From: Whitmania pigra
Lineage: Eukaryota > Annelida > Clitellata > Hirudinida > Haemopidae
Reading direction: 5' to 3'
DNA length: 64,000 bases
Assembly (NCBI GenBank): GCA_021613335.1
Contig: JAJTWR010000231.1
Coordinates: forward strand, 2,144,501 to 2,208,500
The notes under the pieces were generated by a model. It was given only the letters and a program-made list of their open reading frames with translations. It did no database searches and was not told the DNA's origin. The position numbers and the translations under genes were made by a program. This document shows positions 1 through 11,500 of the stretch, piece after piece (the first letter of the stretch is position 1; the number at the start of each line of letters is the position of its first letter).

Positions 1-1108
1 TGCAACGGACTATAATCAAATAAATAAATAAATATAATAAACGACGTTATTTAAAATAAACAGTGTGATCAATAACAAAAAAGAAAAGTAAGGAAAAAGT
101 ATGGTTTGAACCGTCTCTGCTAAGGATATCATTTCAACTTTTACCAGTGAGCAGGGATAGGGGGTTCGTACTTTCAATATAAAGCATGGTGATATAATGA
201 TCCATTCTGTGCAGTTTTCGTGAAGGTCTAGATCGTGGTTTGATAAAAATTGGCTCTTAAAAATTGTTAACAATCAATCACAGCTTGGAGGTTCGAGCTT
301 AATTTTATTATATTTGCATGTTCGTAAAAGGACGACCATTATGTTCGCAACAATTAGTGAGCTTCATAGTTATTTATTTTGTATGTCAATACAATGGTCA
401 TCTAACAAAATGGCAATAACGGTTCAGAATTAAAGAATCGAACCCCCTTTCTCCTGTGAAAGCTTCTCCCCCTCTTAAACAGACATAATTTGAAAATTTT
501 GCGAGATAAAAATAAAATCTTTAATTCTAGTTTTCAAACTTTTCCAGGTAATTTCTGACTTAATTAATAATATAGCGTTTGGATTCGCCACAAATAATGT
601 CATGTATATTATTACTATGCTATGGCTAGGAATCCGGTGCAATTTGAAACATAAAATGAAGATATCAAAAGAGCTCCTTGGATATTTTTGCTTTTTATAA
701 CAAAACTATAGCGGAGAGAAAGACCGACAAAAATAACAAAAGCGTCGATCATGAATGTTAGGGCATAATACATCCAACATGAACATCAAAACGACAGAAA
801 AAAGCTAGGAATGTAAAGACAAGCTTTAAAAATAATGTTGTGCTTGAAATCACGTTATTTTTTGAGGATTCCAAAAATAAAGTCAGAAGGTAAATTGGTA
901 CAGCTACAAGAAAATTAACCAAAGGAATTGGAGCACAAAGGTTCAGGCGATTCAGGTGAACAGAAATCTTGAATAAAAATGATAAGGTCATTTTGACAAA
1001 TAATAATAAATTAACCTCGATTTTTTCACATGATTCATAACTTTTTCGTTTCGGTTACGAGCGGGTGAGACAAAATTAACAAAGTGAAACTTAAATACAT
1101 GGAAATAT
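1..1108. other. No supported gene (left flank)
   Basis: AT-rich sequence with only short, compositionally poor open frames. I see no exon with recognisable domain signal on either strand. It lies downstream of the minus-strand B-box/NHL gene and may contain its 3' UTR. Confidence 0.5.
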
Positions 1109-3268
1109 TTAAAATAAATCAAATACGTAAAGAGACGTGGCTGCTACAAAGAGTTGCGATCTTTCAAGGTCTAAGAATATCCTTAGTGGACTTCTAATAC
1201 CAGCAATTCCAGGCTGGAGAATTTCTTTGACGAAGTTGAGAAATTTGTCCAAAACAACAATCCTATCATTTCCGGTGTCGCAAACAAAAATAAAACCTTC
1301 TGAATCACGTGCTAAATGAGATGGCCTATGCAATGCAAGACTAATATTCATTTGGCTGACTTTAGAATCAACAAATGTAAAAGCCTTGTTGTAACTAGAT
1401 ATTTTGGAACCCTTTTTGTCCGTTTTTATAAGATGATTATCTGAAGTGCTGCAGATGTACTGAAACTCAACATTTTCTTTATCGGATATCGCCAAAATGT
1501 GGGTTGCATTACCCAATGTGCCATTACCTCCAATAGTTGCAGATCGACTTTGTTCATTAGTGCTGATTTCATCCGAACTACTGCCGCTACTTCCAGTCCT
1601 ATTGGGGATAAGTAAGGTTTCTTTTTCTCTGATTAAATGAATCGTGTTGTGCTTAGTCTTCTTCCCGTTAAGTTCTCGAGCCTTGTTCTTGAAAGGACAT
1701 GTAGCTAAAGCGAAACCGGAAGGAGTCACTGATAACGTGGTGTAACAGTTTTTGGTCGAAATTTTCGTCACCTGTTTGGTCGGCAACTCAATTTTATGTA
1801 TGAACTTGTCCGACCACTCGGTGACGAACAAAACTTTGGATCTGTCAACAACTAAATCGTATGGATTTTTCATGTCCTTGACTTTAAAGGAGGAGGTCAT
1901 CTCAAGGGAATTCAAGTCAAAAAAGAAAATAGTCGAACAATTTGCCGTTACCACTGCCAGTTCGTTTTTAAACTTTGTGATGCCTCTGACTTCGTTTTTA
2001 AACGGAATGGATTGAGCAAAGTGTGCCGATTTGGCGTAGGATGAATTTGGTTCTAAAACGGAAAAAACAATTATGTATTAAATATAAATAAATAAATGCA
2101 ATTAGAAATCTAAAAAAGTTATTTCTGATGTTTCAGATTTAATTTTGTGTAAATTTACCTGATAAATAGTGTGCTAATTCCAGCCTGCCAATAGAAGGGC
2201 AACACGTTGATAAATCAAGCGGTATAAAGCTTATCTTCATCCTTTCTCTGACTTCTCTGTTGCTGGACATAACTTTTGACTGAATGTTCGGGATCTTTTC
2301 CATAATAATTGTTAGTTTATCTCGGTCACCTTTGTCAAACTTTCGCATGCTTTTATAACAGAAAAGATCATTTCTCGTTTGGGTTAGTTCCTCGATAGAA
2401 TTAGCGATTTCTTCTTTTTTGTCTTCAAGATTGGAACAAAACTTAACGGCTTCTTTTTTTATTTTTTCCAGCATTTCATCAATTTCAAGCTCAATTTTTT
2501 TTCTAATACGTTCCCCGATTTCTGTGACTGAAACCTTTCGACCACCTGATCACACAAATCTAATTTAGTCTGCAAGTGTTCTATTCTTCGCGTTAGTCCA
2601 GAGAGTTTCTCATCAATTTCTTTGTGTATTATCACGCTTTCACGACATTCCTCGGCATATGCTTCCAGTTCAGAAGTGTTCGTTGCGTTTTTTATCTCAT
2701 TTCTAATGTCGACATCGACTTTTCCTTTGTTGACTAAATGAAAATCAGCTGGCAATTTGCAAATCTCTAAGTATTTTTTTATTTTATGTCTTTTTTGTTT
2801 TGTTTTCACAGACTTTTTTATGAAATTTTCGTTGCTTGATAACATGGGAATAACTACATGTTCTTTAAAGACCTTCATGTTTCCATGACATTCGCAACAC
2901 ACTCTACACAAAGGCAACCGACAGTCACGGCAGAATGCAATTGCAGATTTAGAATATGAAGGCTTATTCCTACCTCTGTTTTCGTCATCACCAGGAAAAA
3001 AGCAATTCACCGTAGTATTGTTCGAATCTACTACTTCACAATTTTCGCAGTGGCTTACCATTGAAGTTGGAAAGAAGATTGGATTTCTCACCAGCTTTAC
3101 TCCATGCGATCGCTCTTTGCTGAGGTTTAGATTGCATCTCGTTTCGTAAAAGTTTTCGCCTTCAGCGACGTTGACAACTTCGGGAATTGATGTACTTAGA
3201 TTTTCAAATTTATTGATATCATAATATGGTCCTAGCCACGAACATTGCTCTACAGCAATATTGGTCAT
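1109..3268 (-). CDS. B-box / coiled-coil / NHL-like (TRIM-type) protein, frame-broken
   Basis: Two exons on the minus strand: 3268-2159 and 2052-1109, joined by a phase-1 GT-AG intron. The N-terminal part carries Cys/His-rich segments, including FCRDCRLPLCRVC followed by His residues, which resembles a B-box zinc finger. A Lys/Glu-rich coiled coil follows. Exon 2 shows beta-propeller-like strands; VCDTGNDRIVVLDK is a typical NHL-repeat signature. No RING finger is visible at the N-terminus. Families of this architecture act as cytoplasmic RNA-binding or ubiquitin-linked regulators, but no specific role can be assigned. The coiled coil changes frame near 2535-2545: the upstream frame stops at 2459 while the coiled coil continues in another frame from about 2540. 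A sequence error or a decayed gene both fit. Stop at 1109. Confidence 0.7.
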
Positions 3269-3595
3269 TTCGATTTAAATAACCAAAATCGACAGCAAAA
3301 CATTAACATAAAACACGAGTTAAAGAGCGACTTAAATTGGCTGTGCTTTGTTTATTGGACTAAAAGCAAAAAGTCCTGCTCATTTTAGCAAACTTCCTTG
3401 AATGCTGATGATTGTAGCTGCTACCAGCTAGTCCTAATTTAATCACCAAATTTTACAAAAGCGGTCAAGCAGCCGTAAAAATCGATGAATCACCATAACA
3501 ATGTAAAGACGTTTTGGATTTATGATATTATGAGTTCTTTACGATCATCAGCTAATTTTTTACAATAAATTTATTTTGACGTTAATGCACTAAGC
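3269..3595. promoter_or_regulatory. Shared divergent promoter region
   Basis: A 327-bp gap separates the start codons of two divergently oriented genes, the B-box/NHL protein (minus) and the InaF-motif protein (plus). No clear TATA box is seen. That this serves as a bidirectional promoter is inferred from the spacing alone. Confidence 0.3.
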
Positions 3596-4084
3596 GTGGG
3601 AACATTTCTACGGTGCTCAGGGGCTTCGTGCATTTTTGTTATTTGTTCGGAGTATGTGGTGTTATGCCTTGAGGATAATTTAACAGAAACTTTAGGAAGG
3701 ATCAGAACTCTATCAAATATGTTTAATTTTCCTTCATTTCGTGGTAGAATTAGAACGACGACGGAAAAGGAGTCAAATATTAATTCGAGTGGCACATCAA
3801 CAACCACCGGGAAAAAGATGGAAGTACGGAGATATGGTAACAGACAGAATAAGTGCGTTAGAGTTGTTATGGTTATAACCTATGTATTGGCAGTTTCCTT
3901 TTCGGCCATTATGTTAGCTCTTTACTACATCTTCATTTGGGATCCGTGCAGTGATAGGCCTGATGAACCTTCATCATGTTACGGAACCAAGAATTCTACT
4001 AATGTTGGAACTAAAATGTCTTCGGTTGTGGTTTCTTCCAATGTTAATAGTACAGCTACAGAAAGCCATTTTCAAAATTTATGA
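3596..4084 (+). CDS. InaF-motif membrane protein (INAFM-like)
   Basis: Single-exon gene of up to 162 residues. Residues 79-117 contain a basic segment followed by one membrane helix, VVMVITYVLAVSFSAIMLAL, and then YYIFIWDP. A short basic stretch with N-K-x-V-R, a YVLSVS-like helix and a YY..IW.P end is the InaF motif known from Drosophila InaF-D and vertebrate INAFM1/2. InaF proteins are associated with TRP-channel function in flies; that role is not shown here. The tail after the helix is Ser/Thr/Asn-rich with possible N-glycosylation sites. An in-frame ATG at 3719 (residue 42) is an equally good start, since residues 1-41 do not look like InaF sequence. A polyadenylation signal AATAAA lies at 4351. 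Confidence 0.75.
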   Translation: MGTFLRCSGASCIFVICSEYVVLCLEDNLTETLGRIRTLSNMFNFPSFRGRIRTTTEKESNINSSGTSTTTGKKMEVRRYGNRQNKCVRVVMVITYVLAVSFSAIMLALYYIFIWDPCSDRPDEPSSCYGTKNSTNVGTKMSSVVVSSNVNSTATESHFQNL

Positions 4085-4350
4085 TCTTCATTTGATGGTG
4101 GTGCATAAATAGCTTTGGAAATTCTAACATTTAATGTCAAAAAAAAGGGTTGTGTTTGAGGTATGTTTACATACCTAAAATGGGACACTTGGAGAAATGC
4201 CTATTTGCTGGCGTTCAAGGCTTAATGACCTCATTCTACATCTTGAAGATTTCTTGACAAATTTATCATTATTATTATTTGTTATTCAGTTCAGAAATAT
4301 TTACTGTTAAATTACATATTGTTGATAGTTTATAATCATGATGAAATAGC

Positions 4351-4356
4351 AATAAA
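4351..4356 (+). terminator. Poly(A) signal AATAAA after the InaF-motif gene
   Basis: Canonical AATAAA 267 bp past the stop codon of the InaF-motif gene, within AT-rich 3' sequence. Assignment is by position. Confidence 0.45.
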
Positions 4357-7091
4357 CAACTGCCATCACTTTTTAAATTATTTCATTTTTGTTCTTTTGC
4401 AATGCGAGGTTATCCAAATATTTGTATGGAAACTTCAAGTAATGCTTATTTCTTACCTCATAAAAGTAGATGTACTTGATGTCTAAATGTTTCATTTTGT
4501 ATTTAATTCTTGTTAAACAATTATCATTTGATTGGGGTGTTCTGAAGATGTTTGTGTATGCAATTTCTCAGGGTTTTTTGTGTTTTATTATGCATTGAAT
4601 TTTATATTTGTACTGTGCACAAGATGTGTATTTGTTTACAAATATTTGTCACTCACTGAATAATTTTGGCTATTATCATTTTAATATAACTTTAAAATTA
4701 CGGCAATGATTATAAATGCTCTGTGGTTACCAAAAATATTATCAAATATTTTTTTGGTCTTGATGTCATTACATCAAGCAACATTAATTTGTTTTAAATA
4801 TGAAATGCATATTGACTAGTGACTTAATACTCTTTGAAATAAACTGATTGCCTTGATCATTTGATGTGTTTTGTTTAGTTTAATTATTAATGAACTATTC
4901 AGGAGCAAAATCTACAATTTGCTAAAATTTTAGTTACTTCATTAGATTAATCAGAAATGAGACTCGTAAACGTGAGTCATCTTAGAAAATTCTTGAATGT
5001 CTGCTTAGTACTTATGCCAAGGATCAAACCTTCACTTGTATGATACTGTCGCTGGCTGGCATGATTGTTTACTTCCATTAACTGTTCTTACTACAATTGT
5101 CTTTGTAATCTAGTTACATACATACTTTGCATGTTTTGAATGCACATAAGAAAGAAATAATTGCCACTTTTGTAACATCTTGAGGCATTTCTGTGTCATC
5201 TCATCAAAATCCTAGCTTTTTTATCTGCATATTCATCATTCTCTCCCATATCTTGATTTGGTGAGGCTATCAATTTACAGTAATTTTTTTAATGAAAGAT
5301 CTTAACCTCTTCTGTTTTTGTTTACAAAAAGAAAAGACCATTCAATTGGGATCCTCATGTCGACTTCTGTTGAAATTCAGAGAGGATTAAATTTGGCTCA
5401 GAGGGCATAGAGTCATGGTAAAAGCAACAGCTTTATGCTTCAAGTTCCAAGCCCAAATCAAATCAAATAAAACAATCTTTGTAGTTGCATGAGTCCGAAT
5501 GTTACTTGACGAGATTGAATAGATATTGTTAATTATGAATATAAATTTAAAAAATTAGTTACTAGGTCGATTGGACAGACATTCAAGGTATTTATCAATG
5601 GACAAAAGATAACAATTTGATTTCCCAGTGCAATGATGTGTTGTTGATTTAGGTTGTGGTTCTCAATACCCACCACAAAGAAAATTAGCCATTGGCGAAC
5701 CTCAGAAATTCAGGCAGTTTCCAGGCTCCAAGCAAATTAACTGGCTAGAACCTTGACTTTTTTTAAAAATTGCTCACTATTTCAGTTCAAAACTTTATAT
5801 TCTGATTCACTCTGAATGTTTTCTGTAGTAAATAAAATGTTACAGAAAAAAATTAATTAATTTCTAATAAACATTTAACAGTAATATTCACAATCTTTTG
5901 ATTGAAGCTCTAAGGGACAAACAATCAAATCATAAACAGCATTCAAGCACAAAAACAATTCAGCACTAAATTAAATCACGACTGATTATCAAACATTGAC
6001 ATGGGATGTCATCCAAGTGCATCAAATCATTTTGATGAGAAGGATCTGACTGAGTGCTTCAGGTTTCTGTGCTACAGAGTGAGATCGGGTACTCGACTCC
6101 GTTTAATGATTTTGTAAACATTAAAAGCATTTAAGAAGTGCTCAACCAATACAACAGAACTAATCACGAGTCCACATGCAATACCTTCACGTATAACAAC
6201 TGGGCATATGATTGAGTGATTCCAGGTTTCTGTGCTATAAAGTGAGATCGGGTACTCGACTCCGTTTAATGATCTTGTAAACATTAAAAGCATTTAAGAA
6301 GTGCTCAACCAGTAAGGCTACCACGATCTATAACTAACCCTTAAATTCGGGTTTTTTTTAAATTAATCGAATGTAGCAATATAATTGCCATACAATTATA
6401 AATCTCAAAATTCTGATTTTCTGATTCACTCTTGTCTTACCATTTTCCTCGTCCACCTGTTAACTGAAGCAGCGACGCAATTTGATTTTAGACCAGATGC
6501 AAAAAGAGGTCATCTTATATTTTGCGAACACCCCCCCCCCTTTCAAAAAGCTGAAATGACGTCCCCGAACATAACATTCTGCCCACAAGTTGCGGATCAT
6601 TCAGATATACGACTTTTATTTACAGAAAGTTTATCGTTTCTTATTAACGTAAGAACAGTATTAAGTTGAAGTGTTATTGCTTATATATTTGTAAGTTGTA
6701 TTTCGAAAAGTATAAATTAAAAAAAATCAATAAACAAAAGTATCAATTTATCATTAGCAAAACTATCGATTTCATGTTTTATGCCAAAGATCAGAGGAGT
6801 CTTTAATGTCAGAATTTACTGTAAAATACATTAAGCAATTAATGTACCAATATAAGTTAAACCAATATTTATATACATATATAATATAAACATTAAAGTT
6901 AATTTCCAATTGCTAATGAACAGTAGTGAATTCATTAATTCACATGGATATGAAACTGAATCGAGATGTTGATTTGTCTATGTCCCTAGTGTGATGAGCT
7001 AATTCACGATAAAAAAAACTTGTAATCACCTGGCGTTCCATTATATTTTAAAAATCACAATCAAGTTTTGTTCTAAAATTTTCTTCGAACC
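4357..7091. other. Intergenic region without a supported gene
   Basis: AT-rich spacer between the InaF-motif gene and Vav. A 94-aa open frame at 6385-6669 has no domain signal and includes a C10 homopolymer at 6531-6540. The only structure seen is the duplicated block at 6059-6317. Confidence 0.5.
6059..6317. repeat. Duplicated ~94-bp block (direct repeat)
   Basis: The segment at about 6059-6150 recurs at about 6224-6317 with only a few mismatches (both contain GAGATCGGGTACTCGACTCC). The period is about 165 bp. It is a local tandem-type duplication of unknown origin. Confidence 0.75.
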
Positions 7092-8556
7092 ATGGCTGGT
7101 GATGGGACTGATACCGACTGGGAAAAGTGCCTAGAGTGGATTGTCAAATGTGGAGTATTGGGCGAAAATCATATACTTGTCAAACCTGGGGTAAAAGTTA
7201 ATGAGTTTGCTCCAGTTTTGAGAGATGGCGTTATTTTGTGCCATCTTTTAAATGTTCTTGCTCCGGGAGCAATAGACCAAAGAGAATTTAGTCAGAGACC
7301 TAACAATTCACAGGTTTTTCCACAATATTTTGATTAAAATGTAATAGTTAAAAGAATTTTAAATGTTTACCTTTATGCCAATTTAAATTTACTTTTAGGA
7401 GAATCCTTTGTTTATTGATTAATCTATGCTTTCAAGTTATGCAATGTATTAAATGTCAGTAGGTTTACCAAAGTCAGGATTTATAGCTTTAACTGACATT
7501 CTTCTATTGGACACTTTGATAAAATTTGTAAGTACTGATTTTAATCAAATACATCTAAGATTATAAGATTTCTTAAGGTAAATGTGACAAAAACTGTGGT
7601 ATTTGTGCACAATTGTAACCTTGTTTTAGCAATTTTTGTTACATTTCTTATATATACCTTTTTTGTTTATTTTTATGTAACAGGTAAAAATGTTTGTTTA
7701 ATGCATAATTGTCAATTTTATCATGTAATTAGAACTTATTTTCACTTGACACAAGTCATTGAGCATTGTTGCATTGGCATCCCACCAACACATCAGTGTG
7801 GTCTTCTGAATTACAAGATATGTTGCATATTGTTGATGCAGTTTTTGTGCACAAAGAATATCAGAGCCTTCCTCAATAGGTGCAGAGACGTTTTCATGCT
7901 CACTGAAGACGAACTATTTGATGTTGCTGACCTTTGGCTTCTCAAGAATGTAGGAAAGGTGAGGGATTAGACTTCATGAAATTATGCATAAATATGTTTT
8001 GGAAAGCTGAGCCTAAATTACAAAATATTTAATGCAGTTTACTATATGTTTTTGGAATCATGATTCACATGAGTGCTTTCCAAACTGTATAATAGGTGTT
8101 TAACTACCTTATTGTCAAACAACATTATTCTTTGACATTCTAGGTTCTTCAGACTATTTCCTACTTATCAAATAGTGAGTTGGCAAAGTCATCTGGAATT
8201 AGGTGGGCAACTTTTTGTTATGTTGGAATTTCTTTACTTTGTGAAGTGATTTGATTCTATGAATGCAAATTTAACTTATGGTAGAAATTGCAAAAAATCA
8301 AAATTTTTGTAAGTTTTGCCATCTGGTGGTTTATCAAATTTACTTATTATTAAATTTTTTCTATGAAGTTACTTATCTTAATTCTGGAGATGATGTATAA
8401 TGACAAATAATCAAAGCAAGACATGCAAATTTATTGAAATATCTCTGCATGAATATTTGCATGAAATTTGACAATCACTAGTACATATTATTGCTTCTGC
8501 AGTGGGTTCGAGATTATCAGGCATAAAGATTACGATGATTTGAAATCTTTGGCCAA
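7092..8556 (+). other. Vav CH domain exons
   Basis: Exons 1-4 encode the N-terminal calponin-homology domain: CLEWIVKCGVLG, then DGVILCHLLNVLAPG, then FLCTKNIRAFLNRC and LFDVADLWLLKNVGKV. In Vav this domain folds back on the DH/C1 part and restrains activity. Confidence 0.9.
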
Positions 8557-11500
8557 GTGAGATAGTTTTGTCATTTACATACTTGGCTTATAATAAAAAC
8601 AATGATGTCTCTAGGCAAACTAAACATCACAAATTTAAACATTAAGTAACTGCAAAACAAATATTCACAAATACCTTTATTTTTCCAATATGATGCAATT
8701 GGAAAAATGACGATTATTTATATATGTATAAATATTTACAAATGCTAACTAACATCACAGCAAAGCCATAGCTGAAAATACCATTCATCAAAAGCATGAT
8801 GAGAAGATATACGAAGATCTCTTTTCTGTGAAGAGACATGAATCCACCAGAGTAAGTTCAATCGTGTCAATTAATACATTCGTGCTATGTAATTTTCTTA
8901 CCAAATGACTGCAATCTAGAATCAGGCGTTCAATTAATTTTTAATATGTAATAAGAAATATTTAATTAAATTAATTGTACTTAAACATATATTTGTATTG
9001 CAAAACTAATAACTAAATGCATGTTGAGTCTGCATTCATCCTGCTAATTCATACATTTTTGTTAATTAATTGCAGGAAAGTTCAATAAAAGTGTCTAGCA
9101 TGACAAAAAGAGAATGCTGCATAAAAGAATTGGTGGAAACAGAGAAGAATTATGTGTCTGTTCTCACTATGATTCTAGAGGTATTTTTAATATCAGTTCT
9201 GAGAATAATTGCCAATACTAATTTTGTTTGCTTCAAGTTATCTTAAGTAGTTGAAATCATTCTGCAACAAATTCAGAAATTTACACATTCAGAAATTTAA
9301 TCCACAGAAATTCAGAACTCCTCTATTAGAAAAACTTAGTGAGGACAACATAGCAAGTCTTTTCAGTGGAATTGAAGTAAGTGATGGCATCAACCAAAGG
9401 AATTTTGATTAATGTGGAGGCATTTAGTTCTTTCAATGAGTTGTTATTTTTGAAGTATTGATAGACGACAATTTTGTTAGTGGTGTTATCTTTACTATTA
9501 TTATAATAAATGTCGGAGATGAAATAATTGTTACAATCAATTTACCTTCAGGAGCTATGCCTCACTCACAGTGGTTTCTACAGTGACCTTTCGAAAGCAT
9601 GCCATAGTCGCCATGGCACAATCAAATCATTTGGTCACATGACCATAGCTGACTGTTTCATAAAATGGAAAGAAAAACTGCTGAAGTATGGCGACTACTG
9701 CTCTCAACTGAACAAAGTGCATCTTCTGCTAGACAAACTTATGTCTAATTCTGCCTCAAGAGAAGCAATATTGGTGAACTTTTGTTCTCCATTTATGTAT
9801 TTATTTATTTATTTTCTCCTACTTTTCTTGGTTTCACAGAGATTGAATTTTGGGTGTTGGATTAAAATTGCAGTGTTTGTTTATGTAATGTGTGACATTA
9901 TAATAATGTGGGTGACATCCATTTTTGTATATCATATAAACAAGAAGCACTATTTCTTTCAGGCTTGCCAAAAGGATGCCAATCAAGGGAAATTTAGATT
10001 GTGGGATCTTCTATCAGTTCCTATGCAGAGGGTGCTAAAGTACCATCTCCTTCTTAAGGTGAAGCCTAATCATTAATTATGAACAACACTAAGGATGGGT
10101 GATGCATGCATATGGTTTATTAACAGGAACTAGTCAAGCATACAGAACCACAACATCCCGAGAGGAAAAGTCTTGATAAAGCACTTGAAGAGATGCAGGT
10201 TTGACAAGTAAAACTTAATAGTAGCTATTACCTAATTTTTATGAGGTTCCATTGGCATTGATCATCAGATTTTGATTTTGATGACATCCAAAGTAGAACA
10301 GCACATCATAGGAACAAAATTTGAGATGGATGTATATACCGTCGAGTTGGTTGCATTTGACAGTAGCGGTAATAGTCTCCAAGTGTTGCGTTTACAACTC
10401 AGCCTGCACTGCCAAAGAGTACTCTTAGGAAGGACCTCGCATCCACTTTAGATGTATAAGGGACAAAATGTCATCTAAATACAATACCGAACCAAAGGAT
10501 GAAAAGCAAATGATGAGTGAAGGCAATTGGATAGTTAGAAATGATGAAGAAAGATTTGTATAATAAAACAGTTAGGAGGCTAGGTTGTTTTCAAACTGTT
10601 GGTAAAGGATATAAATTTACGCTTATTGTGTGTTATGCATGTATTGATTGTTGTGAATTGACTTTATCAATATTATCTTTGAGGATCTTGCTGGTTATGT
10701 GAATGAAACAAAAAGGGACAGTGAAAACCTTGCGGACATAGAAGCGGTCCAGAAAAGGTTGGCATTATTCTTCAGAACTTAAATGTCTATAATGTTGATA
10801 TAAAGAAGTGTGATTATATATAAATAAGATGTGATATCAATAACTTATTGGATTACAGTTTTTGCAAATGTATATTGTGAAGATCATTTGTTAAAACCCT
10901 GACATCCTTTAATTTTGCCATACAGCAATTATGAAAATTATCCTTAATTTCTTTGCACCATTGAACATTAGCTCATAATTGTTCCCCTAATGGTCTGATA
11001 TTCACAAGTTATAATGTGGTCCCATTTCAATCTTACAGACATCAGAATTATTAATGTTTTTACTGCATTTTTAATTTACAGAATTTTTTTTTTACAGCAT
11101 TTCCAACCTCTCAAAGGTAAGACATTTTACTCAGGATTACTTTGTCTTGCAAAGAAGACCAAATGAGTGGTCTGAATTATGATCATAGTATTTGTTCTCG
11201 TGTCGGTGACAAATTAGTACTTTGAAACAGTACCTGTTTTTACACATGGTAGAGCTCTATTGTCTAAGCTAATTGGGACCAATGTTAGCTTGGATAATAA
11301 AATTGTTCAGTAACCAACATATCTTTGAAATGGATGAAAAAGCAATGAACATATTTTGTATTATTTTGATGAGGAAAAATTAAACAAATTTGCAATAAAT
11401 GAAAAATTATTTTCAATAGAATTTGGTACCTTTTTCATAAATGGAGGTTCCACAATTTGTATTTTTGGGATTTGGTGTTTGGATAATTGAAACTGTCATA

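Noticed and set aside
3571..3807. 78-aa minus-strand open frame
   Set aside because: Antisense shadow of the InaF-motif gene, with no motif.
6385..6669. 94-aa open frame
   Set aside because: No domain, includes a C homopolymer, and lacks splice or poly(A) context.
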